This document shows, in pieces, positions 9,518 through 18,345 of a DNA stretch of 64,000 nt; the stretch's first letter is position 1, and each line of letters starts with the position of its first letter. The position numbers were made by a program, and so were the translations under genes. The stretch comes from Cohaesibacter sp. ES.047 (GTDB lineage: Bacteria > Pseudomonadota > Alphaproteobacteria > Rhizobiales > Cohaesibacteraceae). The notes under the pieces were generated by a model that ran no database searches, was not told the origin of the DNA, and saw only the letters and a program-made list of their open reading frames with translations. Where the stretch lies: contig NZ_LT907844.1 in assembly GCF_900215505.1 (NCBI RefSeq), positions 1,522,501 to 1,586,500 of the forward strand, given 5' to 3'.

Positions 9518-10678
9518 TACCAAGGGCGTGAAGTTCTGACTCTTTAGGGATTCCATTTTTAGCACTGGCGTGATTCAACATGGCAAAGGAGATTTTGCCA
9601 TGTCTGCCGCTTTGATTCTTAGCGATGCTTTTGACGCCGATAGTTTGCGCCGTCTTGCCAAAGGATGCCGCAATGCCAAACAGAGCCGCCGCCTACTGGC
9701 CATTGCGGCTGTCTATGACGGCATGAACCGTGCTGATGCCGCCAAAGTCGGCGGTATGGACCGCCAGACTTTGCGAGATTGGGTTCTTCGCTTCAATGAG
9801 CAAGGCACCGATGGTCTTGTCGACATCAAAGCAACCGGCGCTCCCATGCGCTTGAGCCCAGAACAGCTCGAAGAGTTTGTTGCTATCGTTGAAACCGGTC
9901 CTGATCCTGAGAAGGACGGCGTCTCTGTCTGGCGTAGCCAGGATCTGGTGCGTGTGATCCAAGAGCGGTTTGGGGTCTCCTACAAGGAACGTGGAGTACG
10001 GGATCTTTTGCGCCGCATGGGGTATGTGCGCATATCTGGTCGACCTCAACATCCAGAACAAAAGCCTGAAGTCATTGATGCTTTCAAAAAAACTTCTCCG
10101 CAACGTTGGCAGCGCATGTAGGCCATTTGCCAAAGAACAAGCCCATCGAGATTTGGTGGCAAGATGAGGCTAGGCTTGGTCAGAAGAATGGACTGGCCCG
10201 ACTATGGGCAAAAAAGGGAACCAGACCACGTCTGCCAGCCGATCAGCGATATAAAAATGCCTATCTGTTCGGTGCAATATGTCCAGCGCGTGGCGTTGGC
10301 GCGGGATTGATGATGCCTTTTGCAAATACACAGGCCATGCAAATGCACCTCGAAGAAGTCTCAAGGACAGTGGCGCGCGGCGCTCATGCCGTGGTGCTGA
10401 TGGATCGTGCCGGATGGCATACGACAAGCAGACTCAACGTGCCCAAGAATATCACCATCCTCCTGTTGCCTTCCAAATCACCGGAACTGAACCCAGTTGA
10501 GAATATTTGGCAGTATCTGCGCGGTACCTTCCTGTCCAATCGGGTCTTCGAAGACTATGCCGCCATTCTTGATGCTGGTTGCCAAGCATGGAAGAGCCTC
10601 TCCGCCAACCCAACCATCATCCATTCAATAGGTATGAGAAAATGGGCTCAAGAAGGTCAGAATTAAATGCCGTTGGTA
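9518..10678 (+). mobile_element. IS630-family insertion sequence, copy 1
   Basis: The element is 1,157 bases (9520-10676) flanked by TA at 9518-9519 and 10677-10678, the TA target duplication characteristic of IS630/Tc1-mariner elements. Its ends are imperfect inverted repeats: left TACCAAGGGCG, right (reverse complement) TACCAACGGCA. Reading it beside copy 2 at 44199-45359 I found no difference, and both have the same length and orientation. It interrupts a hydrolase gene. Confidence 0.95.
9600..10666 (+). CDS. IS630 transposase, two frames joined by a -1 frameshift (copy 1)
   Basis: The first frame (9600-10121) carries the N-terminal helix-turn-helix region (VYDGMNRADAAKVGGMDRQT). The second (open from about 10088, ATG at 10106, stop at 10666) carries the DDE catalytic domain: WWQDEARLG, VVLMDRAGWHT and SPELNPVENIWQYLRG supply the D, D and E. 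The seven A residues at 10086-10092 (reading AAA AAA in the first frame) allow a -1 slip, giving FKKNFSATLAAHVGH, the usual IS630 joint. This layout is the family's normal expression mode, not damage. The element is presumably active or recently so. Confidence 0.92.
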
Positions 10679-11054
10679 TGAGGTTGTCTCAGGCTATTCC
10701 TATCGGTATTGGGCCGATCGTATCGACAAGCGAGAAGTGGACGACATGCTCGCTGCAGACCAGACTACCGATTTTCTTCTCATTCATGGCAGCAACGACA
10801 GCTCCGTACCGCCTTCTGAAGCGCGCGCAACGGTTGATCTTTTTAATCAGAATGGGCGCAGCAATCTCACCTATTCGGAATATCCGACGCTGGACCATGG
10901 CATGATTGACCTGGATGGTCATTCGCATCTAGAGGCCGTTCTCAAACAGGCTGCCTTATGGCTGCAGCTGTCTTTGTCTCGAACAAACGAGAGCAAGACG
11001 ATAAAATAGAGGACAATGCGCGCACCCTGCGCGGCCACTGCAAATAGTCCGTCA

Positions 11055-12245
11055 CTAGAGCCGTGGTCGCAACAAAATGGGCCCATAAACAAGCGCATAC
11101 CCAGCAAAGGCAACGAGCCAAAGCCCACCCGCCAAATGGTACAGCATGTCCTCTGGCCAGAAACCGGCAACAAAGCGCAAAAGCGTTGACCCGATGATGG
11201 CAAGATAGATCACCATTGTTCCGCTACCCGCTTGGAGAGGACGTCCGGTATGACCAAGCGAGGCCCGTGTCATCACCGCCAAGGTCATGCCGCCCAGCGC
11301 ACCGGCCATCCAGAGATGCTGTGCGGCTGAAACGGGCAGGATATCGGGACGCGAGATAGCAAACCCCATTGCCACAGCGCCGAGCGGCATAAACCCATAG
11401 GCGACATGTAGAATGGCCACCAGCGGGTCGGCAAAAGTGAACACACCTTTCCATCGCGCAAGCCGGACCAGATGCCCGATACCCATGATGATCAAGACAA
11501 GAGCTGTAATCAAAGCCTCAGGCAGCAAGACCCAAAGGATAAATCCGGGAATGCTGGCCCACAGCACCAGCTTGTCGAATGTCTGCATGGGAGTGGCCGG
11601 CAGCTGTTCGCGCCCTTTTCGCACCAACCAATTGCGCGTGAAGGATGGCACGATCCGCCCGCCAATCACGGAGATCATCAGCATGATGGCTGCAAGACCC
11701 AAGCGTGCGCCATAGCCTTGAGCGGCATAGTCCCCGTTTTGCACGTCAAGATGAAACAACAGGTTGGCGAGCGTGAAAACGGCAAGCAGCAGCAGAATGA
11801 TCAGGTTGCGCCAGTTTTTACCTGCCACGATTTCGCGCAAAATCATCAGTGCTAGCACAATCGGGAACGCCAGGTCACCAACCATAACGGCCCAATAAGG
11901 CAAAGCATCGGAGAAGAGAACCGCGACGCGTCCAGCCACCCACAATCCCACGAGCCCAGCCAGCGCCCATCCAACGACAGGAAGACGTCCGGTCCAGTTG
12001 GGCACAGCGGTAAGAAGGAAACCGGCAATGATCGCCCCCGTATAGCCAAACAGGAAGGCATGGGCGTGCCATGACACCGGATCAAGCTCGCTTGGCAGGT
12101 CGAGATGTCCCGCCAGAGCCATGATCCAGAGCACCATGGCCACAGCAGCCCATAGGGCGCCGAAGAGAAAGAAGGGGCGAAAGCCGTAGCTCAGGATTGC
12201 CGGTCCCTGCCAGCGTCTCATTTGTTCTGCGGATGATCGGGCCAT
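11055..12245 (-). CDS. nnrS: NnrS family heme-copper membrane protein
   Basis: A 396-residue polytopic protein with about twelve hydrophobic segments. Family features include the opening ILSYGFRPFFLFGALWA, WHAHAFLFGYTGAIIAGFLLTAVPNW and MTRASLGHTGRPL. NnrS proteins bind heme and copper and relieve nitrosative stress, by lessening formation of iron-nitrosyl complexes when NO accumulates. It is the last gene of the run that starts with norC, so it is probably co-induced with NO reductase. The 39-base gap to the small gene upstream suggests co-transcription. Confidence 0.93.
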   Translation of the reverse strand: MARSSAEQMRRWQGPAILSYGFRPFFLFGALWAAVAMVLWIMALAGHLDLPSELDPVSWHAHAFLFGYTGAIIAGFLLTAVPNWTGRLPVVGWALAGLVGLWVAGRVAVLFSDALPYWAVMVGDLAFPIVLALMILREIVAGKNWRNLIILLLLAVFTLANLLFHLDVQNGDYAAQGYGARLGLAAIMLMISVIGGRIVPSFTRNWLVRKGREQLPATPMQTFDKLVLWASIPGFILWVLLPEALITALVLIIMGIGHLVRLARWKGVFTFADPLVAILHVAYGFMPLGAVAMGFAISRPDILPVSAAQHLWMAGALGGMTLAVMTRASLGHTGRPLQAGSGTMVIYLAIIGSTLLRFVAGFWPEDMLYHLAGGLWLVAFAGYALVYGPILLRPRL

Positions 12246-12284
12246 GGAAATCAGTCTCGATTCTGAAAAAGGGAAAACAAGTGA

Positions 12285-12524
12285 TCAGGAGCAAATATCG
12301 CGGTCTGCCTGATCCATCAGCGTGCGAATGTGGCGCGCAAAGAAGTACGTGGCGGGCAGCCCGATGATTGCACCGGCGACCAGAGCGGCAGTCGTGGACA
12401 AAACAGGACCGCCAATCCAGCTGCCAATCAGGGACGCGAAAAAGGCATTCACAGCCATTGCGCCTGCCCCGAAGGGATAGAGCGCCAGCGTGATCTGATT
12501 GACTGACCAGCCCTGCTTGCTCAT
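12285..12524 (-). CDS. Small membrane protein of the nor cluster (79 residues)
   Basis: Start ATG 12524 overlaps the stop of the preceding small gene by 4 bases (ATGA). The product begins MSKQGWSVNQIT and contains two hydrophobic segments (around residues 12-33 and 40-62), then a basic-acidic tail. Similar small proteins sit between norD and nnrS in Rhodobacter-type nor clusters, where the genes downstream of norD are called nnrT and nnrU; some relatives are mislabelled as CTP synthetase. Which of those names applies here I cannot say. A role in NO reductase assembly or NO response is inferred from position only. Confidence 0.7.
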   Translation of the reverse strand: MSKQGWSVNQITLALYPFGAGAMAVNAFFASLIGSWIGGPVLSTTAALVAGAIIGLPATYFFARHIRTLMDQADRDICS

Positions 12525-12694
12525 CGGCGGGACACCATGCGATACACGCAAAAAAGAGCGACAATCAGAGCCACGCTGGCAAGACCGAACCAGAATTCCG
12601 CTGGCGCTGACTGAGATTGCGGGATGGGGCGATCATAAGGTGCGGCCACAGCAAGGGTGGGCAGCATAGTGAGCGCAAAAACAAGGTAACGCAT
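12521..12694 (-). CDS. Small single-span membrane protein of the nor cluster (57 residues)
   Basis: From ATG 12694 the product starts with a signal-like segment (MRYLVFALTMLPTLAVAA), followed by PYDRPIPQSQSAPAEFWFG and one transmembrane helix ending in MVSRR. AGGGAAG sits 6 bases before this ATG. An ATG at 12712 overlaps the norD stop and would add six residues. The PYDRPIPQ block is a recurrent feature of small proteins next to norD in alphaproteobacterial nor clusters. The function is unknown; it might help assemble or stabilise NorCB. Confidence 0.68.
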   Translation of the reverse strand: MRYLVFALTMLPTLAVAAPYDRPIPQSQSAPAEFWFGLASVALIVALFCVYRMVSRR

Positions 12695-12708
12695 TTCAAA
12701 CTTCCCTT

Positions 12709-14610
12709 TCATTGGTCTCTTGTCAGAGTGCGATAGATTTCTGGCAAAGCACGAATGAGGCGCTCAGGGTGTGGCAGCAGCGTAAAACCGCCCCGCCCGA
12801 AGATCCGCGCAAACCAGTCCTGTCCATCTTCATCGATGATGACGCCGTGCAGAGTGAGCCCGGCGCGTCTTGCTTCACGCACGGCCATATGGCTGTCTTC
12901 AATGCCATGTTGTCCCTCATAGTGATCAAGGTCATTGGGCTTGCCATCGGTCAGAACAATGAGCAGTTTTCGCGCTGATGGCTGGGATTCGAGCTTGCTG
13001 GCGACATGACGAATGGCCGTGCCCAGGCGGGTAAAGTGCCCCGGCTTGAGGGACGCGATATTGTCGGCGATCCTCGCGGCCATCGGATCGGCGAAGTCTT
13101 TGACCTTGGTGACAAACACGCGGTCACGCTTGAGCGAGGAAAAGCTCCAGATTCCCAGATGATCCCCCGCCGCATCGATGCCATAGGCGAGTGCCGTCAT
13201 GGCATCCTTGGCCACATCGATCACCGAGGTATCGCCAATCGCAGCTTCGGTCGACCGAGACGTATCGATGAGGAAAGCCACAGACAGATCCCGCTCGCTC
13301 TGGCGTTCATCCTGCCAGATCCGGTCGCTGCCATAGCCTGTTGCCATCAGGTCGGTCTGCATGCAGATCATGGCATCAAGATCCAGTTCAGACCCGTCAA
13401 TCTGGCGCGGCTGGATTTTTCGTCTGGGTCTCAAGGCCTCGAATTGCCGTCGAACGGCCCTGATGCGGCGCGGATCCGCAACGAACGTGTCACCAGCGTC
13501 AGGATGCGCAGGCGCTTCCAGAACCCGGCAATGCCCGTCCAGATAGCGGCTTGCCCTGTGATCCCATTCATCATAGATATGCTCACCAGCCAGTTTTTCA
13601 TGCAGAGCGTCGGCCGGTGAAAGGTCGAGATGGAGCCTGAGACGAGAGGCAACCCGCCTGTCATGCTTTGACAAGGTGAGGCGGTCCTGATCCTCGGCGG
13701 CCTTCTGGGCGTTGTCCAGATCATCATCATCAACACTGCGATTGATATTCATGGACTCGACCCACGACAGGATCGATTCAAACCGGTGGATGACAAACGA
13801 GTCTTTGCGGTTGGTTTGGTCCTGCTCTTTGCGCTCGCCCACCTTGCTGGAGGTGACGGCCCCCAAAGGGGCCTTGACTGCATCGTCCGCCGCTTGCTCA
13901 TGGCTGGGCGTGCCCGAGGCTTGGGGATCGAACTGAAGCCAGACCGTTGGCATCATGAAGGGCGCATAGCCCCGCCCAGCCTCAGAAGAGGGTGCCGGCT
14001 CTGTCACAGACAGCCCCTTGAGCGCGGCAACGACCGCTTCTTCAATGTGCGCTTCAATGCCAGCTCTTGGTACCGAGCGCCGTTGTTGAAGATGAAACAG
14101 GCACATCTGCCGGAATGATCGGGCCAGACCGGGACAGGCCTCAAGAGCGCGTTCGGTGGCGATCTGATTGGCGCGGACCTGGGCGCGATCTGCCTGCGGG
14201 CCGAAGGCGTCCGGTGAGAAGGCGGCGCAGTCCGAACGCCGGTGCAACGCAGCCAGAGCCGTCAGCCAGAAATAGCAGGCGCGATTGAGCTGAGCGTCAG
14301 GAAAGGCGGCAAGGACTGGCGGTAGCCGCAGGCGCTCCCCGTCAAAGCCGGCGACCCATTCCCGATCTCGCTCTGCACCGAGTTTTCGCAAATTGGTCCG
14401 TCGATGCTTTACCACCGTTGCCGGAGATGGCACCAGTTCAACGGAGACGCTGCCACCCAGTGCGCGGAACAGCAACAAGAGACTGCCGCTCAGCCCGTCC
14501 AGTGAGACCGCATCATCCGGAAAGCCGACCTCGACACCCATACTACTGGCCATTTCGTGCCAGAGGTTGCCAACGGTCTCTTCCGGTTCCATCAAGTCGA
14601 GCAGATGCAT
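12709..14610 (-). CDS. norD: NorD, VWA-domain NO reductase activation protein
   Basis: A 633-residue protein from ATG 14610, which lies 5 bases after the norQ stop. The C-terminal third is a von Willebrand factor A domain with the metal-ion-dependent adhesion motif DTSRS in VAFLIDTSRSTEA and the later TDGKPNDLDHYEG. NorD and the AAA+ protein NorQ together activate NorCB, probably inserting the non-heme iron of NorB. The adjacent norQ, norB and norC genes support the call. An in-frame ATG at 14670 would start inside norQ and is unlikely. The stop overlaps the first ATG of the downstream small gene. Confidence 0.93.
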   Translation of the reverse strand: MHLLDLMEPEETVGNLWHEMASSMGVEVGFPDDAVSLDGLSGSLLLLFRALGGSVSVELVPSPATVVKHRRTNLRKLGAERDREWVAGFDGERLRLPPVLAAFPDAQLNRACYFWLTALAALHRRSDCAAFSPDAFGPQADRAQVRANQIATERALEACPGLARSFRQMCLFHLQQRRSVPRAGIEAHIEEAVVAALKGLSVTEPAPSSEAGRGYAPFMMPTVWLQFDPQASGTPSHEQAADDAVKAPLGAVTSSKVGERKEQDQTNRKDSFVIHRFESILSWVESMNINRSVDDDDLDNAQKAAEDQDRLTLSKHDRRVASRLRLHLDLSPADALHEKLAGEHIYDEWDHRASRYLDGHCRVLEAPAHPDAGDTFVADPRRIRAVRRQFEALRPRRKIQPRQIDGSELDLDAMICMQTDLMATGYGSDRIWQDERQSERDLSVAFLIDTSRSTEAAIGDTSVIDVAKDAMTALAYGIDAAGDHLGIWSFSSLKRDRVFVTKVKDFADPMAARIADNIASLKPGHFTRLGTAIRHVASKLESQPSARKLLIVLTDGKPNDLDHYEGQHGIEDSHMAVREARRAGLTLHGVIIDEDGQDWFARIFGRGGFTLLPHPERLIRALPEIYRTLTRDQ

Positions 14611-14614
14611 GGCA

Positions 14615-15403
14615 CTATCCGTAGATGGTTGAGACCAGATCGCGCAGAGCAGTCTGCACATCGGGTTCATCGGTCAAAGGCTCGATGATTGCGACGTTGA
14701 TAGCTTCATCAATGCCCATGCCGCCCGCCACAAGCTTGGCGGTATAGATCAGCAGTCGGGTTGAAACCCCTTCCTCCAGATCCATGCCAGACAAGGCTCT
14801 GATATGGCCAGCCAAACGAACAAGGGGCGCAACGCGACCAGCTTCCAGACCGCTTTCGCTGGCGATGATGGTGATTTCACTTTCCGGATCTGGAAAGTCG
14901 AACGACATCGACAGGAACCGTTGCCGGGTGGAAGGCTTCAGCCGTTTGAGCACACTCTGGTAGCCTGGATTATAGGAGGCAACGAGCATGAAACCTCTTG
15001 GTGCCACCAGCTCTTCCGCCGTCCGGTCGATCACCAGTGTGCGGCGTGTGTCCGTGAGCGGATGCAGCACCACGGTGACGTCCTTGCGCGCTTCGACAAT
15101 TTCATCGAGATAGCAGATTGCGCCTTCACGAACCGCCCGGGTGAGTGGGCCATCGACCCATTGGGTCTGTCCGCCCTTGAGCAGATAGCGGCCGATCAGA
15201 TCGGCAGCCGACAGATCGTCATGGCAGGCAACGGTGTATAGCTTCTTGCCCATCCGCGCGGCCATGTGCTCGACAAAACGCGTCTTGCCACAGCCGGTCG
15301 GCCCCTTCAAAAGAAGGGGCAAACCTTTGTCATAGGCGGTCTCGAAGAGATCGCATTCCGCACCGGTCGGATGATAATAGGGGATCTGGCGTTGCAAGTG
15401 CAT
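14615..15403 (-). CDS. norQ: NorQ, AAA+ (MoxR-type) ATPase for NO reductase maturation
   Basis: A 262-residue MoxR-family AAA+ ATPase. Walker A is LLKGPTGCGKTRF near residue 35, Walker B ICYLDEIVEAR near 100, and sensor 1 lies in VASYNPGYQS. ATG 15403 is chosen because GGGAG lies 6 bases upstream; ATG 15409 is 6 bases earlier in the same frame. The gap to norB is only about 10 bases. With NorD it is thought to form a remodelling chaperone that installs iron in NorB. Confidence 0.94.
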   Translation of the reverse strand: MHLQRQIPYYHPTGAECDLFETAYDKGLPLLLKGPTGCGKTRFVEHMAARMGKKLYTVACHDDLSAADLIGRYLLKGGQTQWVDGPLTRAVREGAICYLDEIVEARKDVTVVLHPLTDTRRTLVIDRTAEELVAPRGFMLVASYNPGYQSVLKRLKPSTRQRFLSMSFDFPDPESEITIIASESGLEAGRVAPLVRLAGHIRALSGMDLEEGVSTRLLIYTAKLVAGGMGIDEAINVAIIEPLTDEPDVQTALRDLVSTIYG

Positions 15404-15413
15404 GGTCATCTCC

Positions 15414-16763
15414 CTAGTCTCCCGCCGCCGGATTGGCCGAACCGGGTTTGATGATCTCACGCTTGCGCACCACAACGTTCGCATAGATGAACAACAGGGC
15501 GCCCAGAACCACAGCAACGCCTGCACCAAAGCGCATCAGATAGAAGATCGACAGACTGTCCTGAACCTCCATGTAATAGTCGCCGACCACCCGCTGCATA
15601 TGGGTCTGGATGGTTCCGGCGAAGGTCAGAACGAAGGTCATGAAAGACATGCCGCCGGTCATCAGCCAGAAGCTGGCCATATTGATCACCTGATTATAGG
15701 GATCCCGGTTGCGCAGCATCGGCATCGCATAGGTAAAGACCGCCAGATTGAGCGCCACATAGGCCCCGAAAAAGGCCAGATGTCCGTGGGCCGCGGTGAT
15801 CTGCGTGCCGTGACTATAGAAGTTGACGCCATGCAACGTGTGCAGGAAGCCCCAGACGCCAGCCCCGAAGAAGGCAACCGTTGAAGAACCGAGCGACCAC
15901 AGCAGTGCGGCCTTGTTGGGATGGTTCTTGCGCCCTTTCCAGACCATGACGAAGGCAAAGGACATCATCAGGAAGAAGGGCACGACCTCGAACGTCGAGA
16001 AGATCGATCCGATCCATTGCCAGTATCCGGGCAGGCCAATCCAGTAGAAATGGTGTCCGGTGCCGAGAATGCCCGAGAAGAGGGCGGTGGCAACAATGAC
16101 ATAGAGCCATTTTTCAACCACTTCGCGATCAACGCCGGTCAGCTTGAGCATCAGGTAGCCAAGGATTGCCGCCATCACCAGCTCCCATGTCGCCTCGACC
16201 CACAGATGGACCACAAACCACCAGTACATTTTATCAAGGCTGAGGTTTTCGGGATTGATGAAGGCAAAGATCCAGAGCAGGGACAAAAGCCACAGCCCCA
16301 TCAAAAGCACATTCGTGATGGCTGTTTTACGGCCCGCGAGAACGGTCAGCGAAATGTTGATCAGGAAGATCACCGCGGCGACCAGAATCCCGAACTTGAC
16401 CCACAGTGGCTGCTCAAGAAACTCTCGGCCCTCATGAATGCCAACAAGATAGCCGGCGACCGCACCCAATGTGCCAACCATCAGTAGGATCAACTGGATA
16501 TAGGCTAGCTTCACCGAGAAAAGCTCACGCTCGGCCTCCTCGGGCACCAGAAAATACGCAGCACCGAAAAAGCCGAGCAGCAGCCAGACAATCAGGGCGT
16601 TTGTATGGATCATGCGGATGATGTTGAACGGCAGAAGCTCCGACAGGAAGTTGGGCGAGACATAGATCCAGCCCGCAACGAGCCCACCGAGCACCTGCAC
16701 GGCAAACAGGGCCATGGCGCAATAGAAATAGGCCTTGGCCACCTTTTGAGATTGATATTTCAT
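15414..16763 (-). CDS. norB: Nitric oxide reductase large subunit NorB
   Basis: A 449-residue, roughly twelve-helix member of the heme-copper oxidase superfamily that reduces 2 NO to N2O at a heme b3 / non-heme iron centre. The ligand set is present: IHTNALIVW (heme b histidine), HLWVEATWEL (histidine plus the glutamate specific to NOR), TGHHFYWIG (two histidines of the FeB site) and HGHLAFFGAY (heme b3 and heme b histidines). There is no quinol-oxidising N-terminal extension, so this is the cytochrome c-type cNOR, which fits the adjacent norC. Confidence 0.97.
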   Translation of the reverse strand: MKYQSQKVAKAYFYCAMALFAVQVLGGLVAGWIYVSPNFLSELLPFNIIRMIHTNALIVWLLLGFFGAAYFLVPEEAERELFSVKLAYIQLILLMVGTLGAVAGYLVGIHEGREFLEQPLWVKFGILVAAVIFLINISLTVLAGRKTAITNVLLMGLWLLSLLWIFAFINPENLSLDKMYWWFVVHLWVEATWELVMAAILGYLMLKLTGVDREVVEKWLYVIVATALFSGILGTGHHFYWIGLPGYWQWIGSIFSTFEVVPFFLMMSFAFVMVWKGRKNHPNKAALLWSLGSSTVAFFGAGVWGFLHTLHGVNFYSHGTQITAAHGHLAFFGAYVALNLAVFTYAMPMLRNRDPYNQVINMASFWLMTGGMSFMTFVLTFAGTIQTHMQRVVGDYYMEVQDSLSIFYLMRFGAGVAVVLGALLFIYANVVVRKREIIKPGSANPAAGD

Positions 16764-16774
16764 AGTCGTCTCCC

Positions 16775-17227
16775 TCAGCCCGCGTCGTTCGGCGGCCAGC
16801 CTTGTGTATCGGTATGATCAGCCCACCGCAGGAACTCGGCAAGGCCGCGGATCTGTTCGTCAGTCAGGTTGAAATTGGGCATCTGGCGGCGTCCCTCGAT
16901 GCCGGACGGCTGGGCTTCCATCCAGCCCTTCAAGGTTTCGAACGCCCCTTCGGGATCATCGGCAACACCCCAACGGGTCATGACATTGCCGACTTCGGGC
17001 GCGAAATAGGCACCTTCGCCATGCAATGTGTGGCAATTGATGCAGGCGTTTTTCTCCCAGACCCGCTTGCCGAGGACCACTTCTTCAGTCAGTGGCAACT
17101 TGGATGTTGAATTATTGAGTACATAAAAGTGGCTATGCACTGTGAGGGCGATAAAGACGGCAACGAAGAAAAGGGAGCCTCCGTAAAACACATTCCTTGC
17201 CCGCGATTTTGTCAGTATTTCTGCCAT
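16775..17227 (-). CDS. norC: Nitric oxide reductase cytochrome c subunit NorC
   Basis: A 150-residue membrane-anchored cytochrome c. One transmembrane helix (about residues 13-33) precedes the heme-binding motif CINCH (62-66), and RRQMPNFN near 113-120 supplies the axial methionine (Met116). It passes electrons from periplasmic carriers, probably pseudoazurin or a cytochrome c, to NorB. It is the first gene of norC-norB-norQ-norD, and a candidate NnrR site sits 62-75 bases before the start. Confidence 0.97.
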   Translation of the reverse strand: MAEILTKSRARNVFYGGSLFFVAVFIALTVHSHFYVLNNSTSKLPLTEEVVLGKRVWEKNACINCHTLHGEGAYFAPEVGNVMTRWGVADDPEGAFETLKGWMEAQPSGIEGRRQMPNFNLTDEQIRGLAEFLRWADHTDTQGWPPNDAG

Positions 17228-17288
17228 CTACGGCCTCCAAATCAATCGGGAATACCGCAATAGCTAGCGTGGATCGTGAAGGAGAAGT

Positions 17289-17302
17289 TTGTGCTGGAAC
17301 AA
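17289..17302. promoter_or_regulatory. Candidate NnrR/FNR-type site TTGTG-CTGG-AACAA
   Basis: A one-mismatch version of the perfect dyad at 18346-18359 (TTGTG-N4-CACAA). It lies between the divergent norC and DUF1858 genes, where NnrR/DNR-class regulators bind in other denitrifiers. The regulator gene itself is at 17551-18276. Confidence 0.7.
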
Positions 17303-17351
17303 CGTTTGGAACGATGACATCGCTAGCATGGGGATCGGGAGGAGGGGCCAG

Positions 17352-17567
17352 ATGCCTGACAAAACTCTTGATAATCCGGACCTCGCATTGGATGAAGTCA
17401 TGAAGATCTGGCCGCAGACGATCTCAGTCTTTCTGCGTCACAAAATGCTGTGTGTGGGATGTCTGGTAAACCCGTTTCACACCATAGAAGATGCTTGTGC
17501 CGAATATGGGCTTGAGGAAGAGAGCTTCCGCTTGGAGCTGAGCGAGGCGATCAACGCTGCTGACTGA
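17352..17567 (+). CDS. DUF1858 redox-disulfide protein
   Basis: A 71-residue protein of the DUF1858 / hybrid-cluster-protein-associated family. The diagnostic core is VFLRHKMLCVGCLVNPFHT, with a CxxC pair, followed by IEDACAEYGL. GGAGGGG precedes the ATG at 17352. These small proteins accompany genes for nitrogen-oxide metabolism or hybrid cluster proteins and may cycle a disulfide or hold a metal; no defined reaction is known. It is divergent from norC across a candidate NnrR site, so it is probably induced by NO. Its last 17 bases overlap the convergent regulator gene. Confidence 0.88.
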   Translation: MPDKTLDNPDLALDEVMKIWPQTISVFLRHKMLCVGCLVNPFHTIEDACAEYGLEEESFRLELSEAINAAD

Positions 17568-18276
17568 GCAGCATCAGGCCATGGGGGTCGGTGACAAGAA
17601 TGCGCTTGCGGCGGCTCTTGACCAGCCCCTGCTTTTCCCAGCCACTGAGCAAGCGCGAGACAGTGTGCAATGTCGTGGCCGTCATTTCCGACAAATCCTG
17701 TCGCGTGATCGGGAAATCAACCTCGATCCCGTCCTCCACCTTGCGTCCGGTCTGATTGATCAGACGCATGAGGGCATTTGCTACGCGCTGTTCGACCTGC
17801 TGCGTTGCCATTTCGACGAGCCGCATATTCATCTCGCCAACCCGTTTGCCCACCAGCTTGTAGGTTTCGCTCGAAAAGCCTTCATACGATTCAGCAAAGC
17901 GATCCCATAGCGACATTGGCCAGCTTAGGATGATCGCCTCTGATGCGGTCATTGCCGTGGCTGGATAGGTGTCTCGACCAAGAGCCTTGGCAATACCGAA
18001 CAATTGCCCGGACGGGATATGAAGCGCGATGACCTGTTCGCCGGTTTCCGTCACCCGGATCACACGAATATAGCCATCCAGCAGCATGAAAAAGCGATCT
18101 GCTACTGCGCCTTCAGAGAAAACGGCACCACCTTCCTCATAGCGACGCGAACTTGCCTGATCGAGAATCTCGCGAATCTCTGTCTGGTTCAGACGCGAAA
18201 ACGGCGGAATGTGCGTCAACAGGCTTTCATCGAGCCGCGGCAAGGTTTTGTGTGGTTTATCTTCTCCCATAGGCAA
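17551..18276 (-). CDS. nnrR: NnrR/DNR-type Crp/Fnr regulator of denitrification
   Basis: A 241-residue Crp/Fnr protein: an N-terminal cyclic-nucleotide-binding-like beta roll (GGAVFSEGAVADRFFMLLDG), a dimerisation helix (residues about 130-160) and a winged helix with recognition region SEMTATTLHTVSRLLSGWE. It has no cysteine at all, so it cannot hold the FNR iron-sulfur cluster. That fits NO-responsive, possibly heme-dependent NnrR/DNR proteins. Location between the nor and nir genes and next to two TTGTG-N4-CACAA type sites supports the role. The perfect site at 18346 lies in its own promoter, so autoregulation is possible. Confidence 0.85.
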   Translation of the reverse strand: MPMGEDKPHKTLPRLDESLLTHIPPFSRLNQTEIREILDQASSRRYEEGGAVFSEGAVADRFFMLLDGYIRVIRVTETGEQVIALHIPSGQLFGIAKALGRDTYPATAMTASEAIILSWPMSLWDRFAESYEGFSSETYKLVGKRVGEMNMRLVEMATQQVEQRVANALMRLINQTGRKVEDGIEVDFPITRQDLSEMTATTLHTVSRLLSGWEKQGLVKSRRKRILVTDPHGLMLLSQQR

Positions 18277-18345
18277 TTTCTAGCGGTTCGAGACAAGAAC
18301 TTCCACCGCTCATTTCCATTGCCATCAGGATTATCATCAAGAAGG

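Larger units (their letters stand above)
8889..11009 (+). pseudogene. Secreted alpha/beta hydrolase, disrupted by nonsense codon and IS630
   Basis: ATG 8889 opens a signal peptide (MIVRKSNSLS, then a hydrophobic stretch), but codon 26 is TGA at 8964-8966, after which the same frame runs on as NAQGKHFQTARPDG. The hydrolase fold follows: LLVIAQGSGCLP, the nucleophile elbow LFGGSEGGSAMAG, and LLSTGGGATFGEM. At 9518 an IS630 copy enters. The C-terminal part resumes after 10678 as GYSYRYWADRIDK, then LLIHGSNDSSVPPSEA and a histidine in TLDHGMIDL. Joining the flanks at one TA does not restore the frame, so an additional indel lies at or near the insertion point. Nearly the whole gene remains, but it cannot encode a working enzyme. 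Confidence 0.88.
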
